The notes under the pieces: generated by a model
Seen by the model: only the letters and a program-made list of their open reading frames with translations
The model's database searches: none
What the model was told of the DNA's origin: nothing
Made by a program: the position numbers and the translations under genes
Part shown: piece by piece, positions 1 through 5,065 of the stretch
Layout: each line of letters opens with the position of its first letter
Position numbering within the stretch: the stretch's first letter is position 1
NCBI GenBank assembly: GCA_007134405.1
Contig: SLKW01000271.1
Span: 1-6,456, forward strand
Reading direction: 5' to 3'
From: Paracoccaceae bacterium
GTDB taxonomy: Bacteria > Pseudomonadota > Alphaproteobacteria > Rhodobacterales > Rhodobacteraceae
Length of the DNA: 6,456 nucleotides

Positions 1-439
1 CATCTCGCATCGGAAAGGCAACGGGTCCGGAAACGACGCCACCCGTGGTGAATGGCATCACGCGCCCCTGGCTGAATGCACCACCTTGAGCGAAGGGTGT
101 GAGGCCAGACATGGCACCGGACAGCCCAGTGGCGAGTGCGCCGCCGAGCGCATTCTGTACGGGACGCATCGCGGCGCTGTAGAAAGTGTGCGAAATTGAT
201 TGGCCCAAGCGGCGCATGGCGTCCGACAGACGGCCGCCGTCGAATACCACGCCATCGAATGCCCGCCGCAGCCCCGTGCCAAACGTGCGGGTGAGCCCAT
301 CCACTTCGCGGCCAGTCACGCTCAACGTGCGGCCCATATGCGACAGTTCGGCGTCGAAGGCCGAGACCATATCTGCGGTTGGACCCAAACGAGCCTCAAG
401 TTGCGCGATCTGCATGGCGAGATCGTCAAGATACGTCAT
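1..439 (-). CDS. Tail tape measure protein (RcGTA g11-like), 5' part
   Basis: Only the first 146 residues are present; the gene runs off the left edge of the window. The family forms the ruler inside the tail tube that sets tail length. The N-terminus (about residues 1-35) looks helical and polar. A conserved central block with the sequences TRTFGTGLRRAFDG (50-63) and SDAMRRLGQSI (72-82) is followed by a hydrophobic stretch that is small and glycine/alanine rich (about 96-113). A glycine-rich part with FAQGGAFSQGRVMPF (116-130) and TTGGVVSGP (131-139) is typical of the C-terminal half of short RcGTA-type and lambda-type tape measures. RcGTA's version is only about 220 residues, so roughly two thirds may be visible here. 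The start at 439 is supported by an AGGAG motif just upstream and overlaps the end of the preceding chaperone gene by 14 bases. Role is inferred from these motifs and from position. Confidence 0.85.
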   Translation of the reverse strand, partial: MTYLDDLAMQIAQLEARLGPTADMVSAFDAELSHMGRTLSVTGREVDGLTRTFGTGLRRAFDGVVFDGGRLSDAMRRLGQSISHTFYSAAMRPVQNALGGALATGLSGAMSGLTPFAQGGAFSQGRVMPFTTGGVVSGPVAFPMRD

Positions 440-659
440 CCGTTCTCCTTTCGTCTGCCTCTGCACTTCGGTCAGGAAATCGTGACATCAAGGTTTCGAG
501 CACCCCGCGCGACATACCCGGTGCGGCAGCTTCGCGGCCGAGCATCATCGCCAGCTCCACAGGCGTTAGCGCCCAGAAATCCCGAGGGTGCAGTCCGAGA
601 CCATGGAGGCCGGCACGCATAAGTCCCGGCCAGTCTATGCGCCGGTCATGTTCGGTCAT
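426..659 (-). CDS. Phage tail assembly chaperone, RcGTA g10.1 (rcc01693)-like
   Basis: A 77-residue protein with the hallmark arrangement of the small chaperone-type family encoded just before the tape measure in RcGTA clusters (Phage_TAC_6, formerly DUF2376): DWPGLMRAGLHGLGL at 9-23, then a proline, RDFWALTPVEL at 26-36 and a methionine-rich helix (38-40). The C-terminus is charged and probably disordered (RSAEADERRTDD). By position it corresponds to the gpT-like half of the gpG/gpGT pair that escorts tape measure and tube protein in siphophages; this equivalence is inferred. The ATG at 659 overlaps the stop of the previous gene as ATGA, and a GGAGG sits 8 bases upstream, so start and translational coupling are well supported. 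The 3' end overlaps the tape measure start by 14 bases. Confidence 0.87.
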   Translation of the reverse strand: MTEHDRRIDWPGLMRAGLHGLGLHPRDFWALTPVELAMMLGREAAAPGMSRGVLETLMSRFPDRSAEADERRTDDVS

Positions 660-979
660 TGGCGCGCCTCCGGCATGGCAAAGGCTCGCGCCAGAAGCTG
701 CGCGGCAACTCTCGCGGCCTCCCCAAGCCCGCCGCCGATTTCTGCCATGGCGAGTGTCTTTGCGTCACCATCCCAACCGCCGCCGCGCAGGCCCGCCAGT
801 AGGAGTGCGAGCACATCGCGTGCCGAATAGCGCGCGCCTTCGAAGCGCTCGACCAATTCAACAAGGCTTCCGGCGCCCAAAAAGTCCTCAAGCTCAGCGA
901 GCGCACCCAGGGTGAGTTTCAGCACGCGACGCTCGCCATCAATGACCAGTGCAACCTCGCCTGCGAAAGGATTGACCAT
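656..979 (-). CDS. GTA gp10-like tail protein / tail assembly chaperone
   Basis: A 107-residue protein of the GTA-gp10 family (Pfam Phage_TAC_11, sometimes labelled phage tail tube protein GTA-gp10). Visible family features are an N-terminal MVNPFAGEVALVIDGE-type beta hairpin, the segment LKLTLGALAELEDFLG (20-35), the block FEGARYSARDVLALLLAGLRGGG (46-68), and a final alanine-rich helix ending in AFAMPE. It occupies the gpG position of siphophages, between tube protein and tape measure, and probably helps tail assembly rather than being a bulk structural part. A longer in-frame extension upstream to 1201 is open, but it is low-complexity and arginine-rich and lies inside the major tail gene. 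The ATG at 979 has GAGGT 7-8 bases before it and follows the major tail stop by 10 bases. Confidence 0.88.
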   Translation of the reverse strand: MVNPFAGEVALVIDGERRVLKLTLGALAELEDFLGAGSLVELVERFEGARYSARDVLALLLAGLRGGGWDGDAKTLAMAEIGGGLGEAARVAAQLLARAFAMPEARQ

Positions 980-989
980 CGCCACTACC

Positions 990-1403
990 TCACAAAGCCG
1001 TGAACACCAGTGCGCTTGCCGAGGCAAGCGACATCTCGAACGTCGCCTCGCCGTTGTACGTGCCGGAATACTCGATCGACGTGATCTGAAACCGCCCCTC
1101 GATCGCGCCGAAATCTGGAATGATAACCTGCATCTGCGGGATCTCGCCGGCGAAGAAGGCGGCTCGCGCCCGTTCGTCCGTTGCGGCATCGCGAAAGACA
1201 CCAGAGCCGGAAAGAGAAGCAGACTTCACACCGGCCCCAGCCAGCAACTCGCGCCAGCCGCCCTGGCTGTCCATATTGGTGGTGTCGACCGTCTCGGCGT
1301 TGAAACTGATCCGGGTCGCACGCAGACCGGCAATCGTTTCAAAACCGCCTGTGCCAGTCATGTCCATCTTTATCAGCAGATCCTTGCCCTTTTGGACAGC
1401 CAT
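990..1403 (-). CDS. Phage major tail (tube) protein, TP901-1 family, RcGTA g9-like
   Basis: A 137-residue protein that should polymerise into hexameric rings to form the tail tube. It matches the TP901-1-type major tail family: an N-terminal GKDLLIKMD (6-14), then IAGLRATRISFNAETVD (24-40), a DS...GGWRELLAGAGVKS segment (45-61), the SASLSGSGVFRD strand pair (61-72), and a C-terminal GRFQITSIEYSGTYNGEA (103-120) ahead of a final beta strand. Length is normal for the family. The ATG at 1403 has a GGGAG motif about 7 bases upstream. Unlike most neighbours it does not overlap the gene before it: 32 bases containing a GC hairpin separate them. That fits separate control of a protein needed in many copies (inference). 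Confidence 0.93.
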   Translation of the reverse strand: MAVQKGKDLLIKMDMTGTGGFETIAGLRATRISFNAETVDTTNMDSQGGWRELLAGAGVKSASLSGSGVFRDAATDERARAAFFAGEIPQMQVIIPDFGAIEGRFQITSIEYSGTYNGEATFEMSLASASALVFTAL

Positions 1404-1421
1404 TGCCTGTCTCCCAACTTA

Positions 1422-1434
1422 GCGCCGGCGGCGC
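1422..1434 (-). other. GC hairpin between tail terminator and major tail genes
   Basis: A perfect short inverted repeat, a 5-bp stem GCGCC/GGCGC with a 3-base loop, begins one base after the stop codon of the tail terminator gene and ends 18 bases before the major tail start. No T-run follows on the minus strand, so it does not look like a rho-independent terminator. A hairpin with the same stem lies after the protease stop, upstream of the capsid gene. It could stabilise the 5' end of a processed major-tail mRNA, but short GC stems arise by chance in GC-rich DNA. Confidence 0.4.
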
Positions 1435-1435
1435 G

Positions 1436-1831
1436 TTACTCCTCAATGCGCGCCCGGAAACGCAGTTCGATCCGTCGGCCCCTGCCACCTTCGATCCGGC
1501 GCGCCTGTGCCTGGTGGAACCAAAGCCCGACGAGGCGCCCCTTGATCAGGGTCAGGGGCGGGTCATCCAGGGCTTCGCACACGCTTGAGGCGATACGTTT
1601 TGCTAGGGAAAAGCCGGCAGCGTCGCTCACGATAATCACCGAGAACCGATGCTCGGCGCCCGGTCCAGTATTATCCGAGCGATCGATTACATCCTCCTTG
1701 CCAAGGACAACATAAGTGCCCCGCGGGGTTCCCGGCGGCGGCGCATCGTGCACAGGGGCGCCGAGTTCAGCGTTTGCCTGCAGATGTTGAAAGATCGCCT
1801 CCTGAAGATCGGCGCCGCGCAGGTAACTCAT
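1436..1831 (-). CDS. Tail terminator protein, DUF3168 family (RcGTA g8-like)
   Basis: A 131-residue protein of the DUF3168 family, which in siphophages and RcGTA forms the ring that stops tail-tube growth and joins the tail to the head. Supporting features are the N-terminal helix with DLQEAIFQHLQAN (8-20), the GAPVHDAPPPGTPRGTYVVLG segment (24-44), the acidic stretch ending in EHRFSVIIVSD (60-70), the helix AGFSLAKRIASSVCEALDD (72-90), and the closing strands LVGLWFHQAQARRIEGG (100-116) and RRIELRFRARIEE (119-131). The ATG at 1831 forms an ATGA overlap with the stop of the stopper gene, with AGGAGG 8-9 bases upstream, indicating translational coupling. Length is typical. Confidence 0.92.
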   Translation of the reverse strand: MSYLRGADLQEAIFQHLQANAELGAPVHDAPPPGTPRGTYVVLGKEDVIDRSDNTGPGAEHRFSVIIVSDAAGFSLAKRIASSVCEALDDPPLTLIKGRLVGLWFHQAQARRIEGGRGRRIELRFRARIEE

Positions 1832-2166
1832 GCGGGCACCTCCTCACGCGCATGGCAGATCAGAAACGCCCCCAGAGGATCAGCTTCGCTCACCGCGATA
1901 ATGACAAAAACCCGTGTGCCGTCGCGAAACCGCTGGCCGGGGCGTGGCCGCTGCGGGCTTCCCTGGGGTGCCGCGCGGAGAAATATGCGAAAGGTCATTT
2001 GGCTTTGCGGCGCGATTTCGCTACGGAGTTCGCGGCCGCTACCCGCTCGCACTTCGGTCCAATGCGTGCCCAGAGTTGCCCAGGCAATCGCCTGTCCGCC
2101 GGCCCCGTCTGGCGTGCTCTGTGCTTCTTCCAGCGCCATCGGACGGTTGAGTGCATAGCGGCGCAT
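1828..2166 (-). CDS. Head-tail stopper / head closure protein (RcGTA g7-like)
   Basis: A 112-residue protein of the phage head closure family (SPP1 gp16 / HK97 gp10 type). It should form the ring below the adaptor that keeps packaged DNA in the head and receives the tail. Recognisable parts are the early LEEAQSTPDGAGGQ turn (12-25), WATLGTHWTEVRAGSGREL (29-47), a central arginine/phenylalanine strand TFRIFLR (58-64), the PRPGQRFRDGTRVFVIIAV segment (74-92), and a C-terminal GAFLICHAREE (99-109). The ATG at 2166 shares one base with the adaptor stop (TAATG), and AGGAGG lies 9 bases upstream. Its 3' end overlaps the tail terminator by 4 bases, so the three connector genes form one coupled block. 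Confidence 0.9.
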   Translation of the reverse strand: MRRYALNRPMALEEAQSTPDGAGGQAIAWATLGTHWTEVRAGSGRELRSEIAPQSQMTFRIFLRAAPQGSPQRPRPGQRFRDGTRVFVIIAVSEADPLGAFLICHAREEVPA

Positions 2167-2756
2167 TACCGATGCCCTCCTGCCGTCAGCCGTACCGGGG
2201 TCCAGCGTCTTATCAATCCCTCCACGACTGCCGGCATGGGCACCGATGCGCCTGTGCGCGCTTCGAAGTAATGAGCGGCAAGCAAGAACACCGCTTGCGC
2301 TAGATCATCGGGCACGGCGTCCCAACTGATCCCAAAACCAGCGGTGAAGTCGATCTCTGCATTGCCCCCCGCCGGGATCGAAGGCAGGCCCGCTCCCGTC
2401 GCAACAAGCTTCGGGCTGTGCCGATCCCCGACCAGCCGATACCGCCCAGTCGCAACCGTGGTCGCAGAACCTATCCTGTTGCGCACCCGGACCGCTTCGA
2501 TCGAAACCACCGGTGCGAAGGGTATGCTTTGCGCGTCAATGCTCCTCCACGCGGCCAGAACCAAGCGATACGTGCGTTGCAGCAATGCCTTCCCGGTGTG
2601 TGCCTCGATGCGGGAAATGGCTGCCGCAAGGTAACGCCGCAGATCGGGATCGATCTCCGCCTCATTCACGAAGCCAACTCCCAGCCGCATGTGCGCGCGA
2701 AGCCCCGGCACCGGCAGGTCCTCGGGCGCAACCGTCGAGGTTTCCATCAGCTCCAT
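2166..2756 (-). CDS. Head-tail adaptor (connector) protein, RcGTA g6 / HK97 gp6-like
   Basis: A 196-residue protein of the mostly alpha-helical connector family that binds under the portal as a ring and extends the DNA channel. Visible features are an N-terminal segment lacking motifs (1-25), a helix DLRRYLAAAISRIEAHTGKA (38-57) followed by QRTYRLVL (60-67), the PFAPVVSIEAVRV strand (79-91), a ligand-like loop ending in RYRLVGDRHSPKLV (105-118), ID..AGFGISWDAVPDDLAQAV (135-156) and the LLAAHYFEARTGA helix (158-170) typical of this family. Two in-frame ATGs are close together (2756 and 2747). AGGAG 6-7 bases before 2756 selects the first. The gene is separated from the capsid gene by 166 non-coding bases but coupled to the stopper downstream. 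Confidence 0.92.
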   Translation of the reverse strand: MELMETSTVAPEDLPVPGLRAHMRLGVGFVNEAEIDPDLRRYLAAAISRIEAHTGKALLQRTYRLVLAAWRSIDAQSIPFAPVVSIEAVRVRNRIGSATTVATGRYRLVGDRHSPKLVATGAGLPSIPAGGNAEIDFTAGFGISWDAVPDDLAQAVFLLAAHYFEARTGASVPMPAVVEGLIRRWTPVRLTAGGHR

Positions 2757-2768
2757 GCACTTCTCCTG

Positions 2769-2923
2769 AATCTCTTAAAGATGGCGCAGACACGCCTTCG
2801 CACCGCTCGAACGGAGGGGAGCAGCTGGACGGTGCGAAACGACGCCTTTGTCGAAATACGCCCCGCGCGCCTGCGCCAGTATCGGACCGCAGCGGCTCGC
2901 CAACCATTGCGGCCCAATCTCTT
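2769..2923. repeat. 8-bp direct repeat flanking the capsid-adaptor gap
   Basis: The octamer aatctctt occurs at 2769-2776 and again at 2916-2923, 147 bases apart. The first copy lies between the adaptor ribosome binding site and the gap; the second touches the capsid stop codon. The pair therefore brackets almost exactly the non-coding stretch between the two genes. This could be a target-site duplication left by a small inserted sequence, or a chance match. No mobile-element gene lies between the copies. Confidence 0.3.
2797..2838 (-). repeat. 9-bp inverted repeat in the capsid-adaptor intergenic region
   Basis: ttcgcaccg at 2797-2805 and its exact reverse complement cggtgcgaa at 2830-2838 flank 24 bases, which can add a nested 4-bp stem (gctc/gagc). 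A 7-base direct repeat, acgcctt, also occurs on both sides (2792-2798 and 2842-2848). The structure sits about 85 bases downstream of the capsid stop codon. No T-run follows on the minus strand, so it is not a classical rho-independent terminator. It could protect the 3' end of capsid mRNA or mark a processing site (inference). The rest of the 166-base gap shows no convincing gene: its open frames have no ribosome binding site or recognisable motif. Confidence 0.5.
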
Positions 2924-4131
2924 TAGGTGGTCGCGAACTTCAGGATCTTGATCGCCTTGAAGTCGGTGACATCGCCACCCACCCTTTTGGTCGCGTAAAA
3001 GAGCACATGCGGCTTTGCGCTGAACGGGTCGCGCAGCACTCGCAGATCGGGGCGCTCGGCAATCGTGTATCCGGCGTGGAAATCACCGAACGCAACAGCA
3101 TGCGCCCCGTCGGCGATATCCGGCATGTCCTCGGCGATCAGCACCGGATAGCCCATGAGTCGCGCCGGCTCGGCGGCAGCCAGACCGTCGGACCAGAGGA
3201 AACGGCCGTCCGCATCCTTCATCTTTCGGACCGCCCCCGCTGTCTTCGAGTTCATTACGAAAACCGCATTCGCGCGGTAGCCTGCCTCCAGCGCGTAGAC
3301 CAGGTCGACAATCGTGTCGGCCGGTTTGGTCGATAAAAAATCGCCGGCCGCACCAGTCGCCACATAACCAAGTTCGCCCCAACCGGCGAGACTGTCCGTG
3401 ACAATGGCATGATCGAGAAAGCCCCGAGGTTTGTCGACGCCGTCACCGTTAATGAAGGCCGCGGCCTCGGCGCGTGCAAACTTTTGCGCGATCCGCTCGG
3501 CCAGCCATCCCTCCACGTCAAAGGCGCTGTCTTCCAGCAACCGCTGACTGGCCTTGGGCATTGCCGAAAGCTCATGCAGCCGGATGGAGATACGATCGAG
3601 AACCGGTGCTGAGGAGTCGGACACTGGATCGGTTTCGCTTGCCCATCCCGAACCGATTTCGCTGTGGTCTACCAGCACATCGAAGCTGGAGGCCTCCACC
3701 TGGACCACGTTTGCGATGGAACGTAACGACGAGGAGGCATAAAGCACCCCGCGGATCCGGTCGCTTGTCTGCGGATCAACCAGGAAACCGCCCTCGGAAT
3801 TGACCGCAGTGTTCATTCCCTTCCCTTCGAGCACGAGGCCACGCAGTGCGTCGTCGTCGCCCGAGCGCAGATACGCGTCGAACGCTTTCAGGTGAAGGTT
3901 ATCGCCGCCATCGCCGGTAGAAAGCGCCGTGCGACGGGTTTTGATCGAAAGCTTGCGGTCCAGCATTGTCAGGCGCTCATCATGTTGTTGCAAATTGGTC
4001 TTGATCTCGGCGCGGAACGACTTGATCTCCTGCACGAACCCGTCCAGTGCCGCCTTCAGTTGACGCGCCTCGCCACCAGGCTCGCGCGCGGTCTCTACCT
4101 CCTGGCCGTAGCCCGGAACCTGTGGTGTCAT
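2923..4131 (-). CDS. HK97-family major capsid protein (RcGTA g5-like)
   Basis: The precursor of the shell subunit, 402 residues with the start chosen here. The N-terminal ~65 residues form a charged helical region (QLKAALDGFVQEIKSFRAEI and following) like the built-in scaffold (delta) domain of HK97-type capsids. The mature domain begins near the EGKGMNTAVNSEGGFLVDP segment (about 102-120), where the protease probably cuts. Family hallmarks follow: SSLRSIANVVQVE (134-146), PKASQRLLEDSAFDVEGWL (192-210), FARAEAAAFINGDGVDKPRGFL (218-239), NAVFVMNSKTAGAVRKMKD (288-306), GYPVLIAEDMP (327-337) and FGDFHAGYTI (348-357). A second ATG three codons upstream (4140) is in frame, but there the AAAAGG would abut the start. 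AAGGA lies 8 bases before 4131, which favours the shorter form. It is isolated by leader and trailer gaps, unlike most neighbours. Confidence 0.96.
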   Translation of the reverse strand: MTPQVPGYGQEVETAREPGGEARQLKAALDGFVQEIKSFRAEIKTNLQQHDERLTMLDRKLSIKTRRTALSTGDGGDNLHLKAFDAYLRSGDDDALRGLVLEGKGMNTAVNSEGGFLVDPQTSDRIRGVLYASSSLRSIANVVQVEASSFDVLVDHSEIGSGWASETDPVSDSSAPVLDRISIRLHELSAMPKASQRLLEDSAFDVEGWLAERIAQKFARAEAAAFINGDGVDKPRGFLDHAIVTDSLAGWGELGYVATGAAGDFLSTKPADTIVDLVYALEAGYRANAVFVMNSKTAGAVRKMKDADGRFLWSDGLAAAEPARLMGYPVLIAEDMPDIADGAHAVAFGDFHAGYTIAERPDLRVLRDPFSAKPHVLFYATKRVGGDVTDFKAIKILKFATT

Positions 4132-4139
4132 GGCTGCCA

Positions 4140-4144
4140 TCCTT
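4140..4144 (-). promoter_or_regulatory. Shine-Dalgarno site deciding the capsid start
   Basis: AAGGA on the minus strand lies 8 bases before the ATG at 4131, a standard distance. The alternative ATG at 4140 overlaps this motif and would have essentially no spacer. The site therefore favours the product beginning MTPQVPGYG over the one three residues longer. Confidence 0.6.
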
Positions 4145-4241
4145 TTGATTGCACCAATTGTTTCGCCGGGTGTCCCCGACTGACAAGTAAGTAAGCATCG
4201 CCGCCCGCTTCCCGGCTTTCGTCAATTTGCCGGCTCGCGAC

Positions 4242-4254
4242 GCGCCAGCGGCGC
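4242..4254 (-). other. GC hairpin between protease and capsid genes
   Basis: A perfect 5-bp stem GCGCC/GGCGC with a 3-base loop starts 7 bases after the protease stop codon. The stem is identical to the one between the tail terminator and major tail genes, and only the loop differs by one base. No T-run follows, so termination is unlikely. An mRNA-stabilising or processing role ahead of a high-copy structural gene is possible but unproven. Confidence 0.4.
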
Positions 4255-4261
4255 ACCTGAG

Positions 4262-4807
4262 TCATTCCTTCAGCGCCGCACGTGCGGCCTCCAGTCCGTT
4301 CGCCAGCGTGCGCAACATGTCGGCCGACGTGTCCTCGCCGGCCGCCCCCTTTGCCCCGACGCGGGCAATGGAAAGCATCGGGAACGTCACGAGCGAAACC
4401 TCCCAAAGCTCAAGCTCCAGCAGCTTGCGTCCGCCGCCGGAGAGCTTCTCGGTCCGGAGGGTGCGATAGCCGATCGACAGCCCATCCACAGCGCCCGCTG
4501 CCATCAGTGCCGCGGCCTCGCGTGCGCGACGTACCTCAGTCAAAAGCCGGCCCTTCACCCACAAGCCGCGGGCATCCTCGCGCACCTCGTCCCAAACACC
4601 GATCGGCTGGGCCGCGTCGTGCTGCCAAAGCATCCGAACCCGTCCGCCTGCCTCGGCCAACCGGGCGAGAGAAGCGGCAAAAGCGCCCGGCGCAACGATG
4701 TCGTCCCCCTGGTCACGCTGGCCGAAAACCGAGGCGTAGCCGGCAACGACCGACCCATCCTGAACCTGCAGGCCTTCGCCTAGGCGATGAAACTTGGTCT
4801 CGAGCAT
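4262..4807 (-). CDS. HK97-family prohead protease (RcGTA g4-like)
   Basis: A 181-residue serine protease that removes the N-terminal scaffold of the capsid precursor inside the prohead, and then usually itself. The family pattern is clear: SVVAGYASVFGQRDQGDDIVAPGAF (19-43), the catalytic histidine in MLWQHD (His63), the Trp-rich strand DARGLWVKGRLL (78-89), the catalytic serine in DGLSIGYR (Ser111), and ELELWEVSLVTFPM (131-144) with the conserved glutamate Glu136. The C-terminal ~35 residues are variable and helical. Length is normal. The ATG at 4807 has AGGAG about 7 bases before it, overlapping the stop of the previous gene, and 9 bases separate the two. A leader of about 130 bases then separates it from its substrate gene. 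Confidence 0.95.
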   Translation of the reverse strand: MLETKFHRLGEGLQVQDGSVVAGYASVFGQRDQGDDIVAPGAFAASLARLAEAGGRVRMLWQHDAAQPIGVWDEVREDARGLWVKGRLLTEVRRAREAAALMAAGAVDGLSIGYRTLRTEKLSGGGRKLLELELWEVSLVTFPMLSIARVGAKGAAGEDTSADMLRTLANGLEAARAALKE

Positions 4808-4816
4808 TCTTCGCTC

Positions 4817-5065
4817 CTATCCCAGACGGGTTGCCAGAAGCGCCAAGGCGCCATGCATCAAAACCCCGGCGGCGACGCCATAAACCGCCAGCCAAAGGCG
4901 TTTCTCCAACCGCTCTATCGCCGATTCTATCCGGTTCAGTCGGTATTCGAGCCCCGCGCGGCGCTCCTCCTCGACCCTCTCCTGCGCGTCGATCCTGGCC
5001 TGAGCCAGATCGAAGCTGTCATAGAGAAAGCGGGATCCGCCCACCGTTCGCCGCGCGACGTTCAT
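4817..5065 (-). CDS. GTA head formation protein, rcc01685 family (small coiled-coil membrane-type protein)
   Basis: An 82-residue protein in the position of RcGTA rcc01685, between portal and protease. The N-terminus carries RRTVGGSRFLYDSFDLAQARID (5-26). An amphipathic, charged helix with heptad-like spacing follows (ERVEEERRAGLEYRLNRIESAIERLEKRL, 29-57), then a hydrophobic segment of about 21 residues (58-78, WLAVYGVAAGVLMHGALALLA) that could span a membrane or pack in a helix bundle. RcGTA relatives are annotated as needed for head formation; the molecular role is not established. The start at 5065 overlaps the portal stop as ATGA and has GGAGG about 5 bases upstream. A longer in-frame start at 5149 lies inside the portal gene and is less likely. 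Confidence 0.8.
   Translation of the reverse strand: MNVARRTVGGSRFLYDSFDLAQARIDAQERVEEERRAGLEYRLNRIESAIERLEKRLWLAVYGVAAGVLMHGALALLATRLG

Larger units (their letters stand above)
4132..4261 (-). promoter_or_regulatory. Leader region between protease and capsid genes
   Basis: This non-coding stretch of 130 bases is the longest 5' leader in the block apart from the adaptor's, in a block where genes otherwise overlap or nearly touch. On the minus strand it contains a GC hairpin near its start, a second weaker stem (CCGGC/GCCGG, arms 4229-4233 and 4212-4216, 12-base loop), a short CTTA-type tandem (4185-4195) and an A-rich run just before the ribosome binding site. Open frames crossing it lack ribosome binding sites and family motifs. 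I see no convincing promoter, so it is best read as an mRNA leader that may raise capsid expression (inference). Confidence 0.35.

Noticed and set aside
656..700. Programmed frameshift joining the two tail chaperone-type genes
   Set aside because: I see no slippery heptamer; the genes overlap by ATGA with a normal ribosome binding site for the second.
912..1715. A 267-codon open frame on the plus strand opposite the major tail and terminator genes
   Set aside because: Low-complexity, arginine-rich product with no motif, spanning three well-supported minus-strand genes.
2797..2838. Inverted repeat as a rho-independent terminator after the capsid gene
   Set aside because: No run of T follows on the minus strand, the loop is long, and genes of the same operon continue downstream.
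2662..2907. An 81-codon minus-strand open frame across the capsid-adaptor gap
   Set aside because: No ribosome binding site or family motif, it overlaps the adaptor gene by about 95 bases, and its composition resembles a shadow frame.
4185..4195. Short tandem repeat (aagt units)
   Set aside because: Fewer than three full units, so too short to call a repeat feature.
4180..4230. Possible promoter in the capsid leader: TTGACG on the minus strand
   Set aside because: No acceptable -10 box lies 16-18 bases downstream; the best match there has only about two of six consensus bases.
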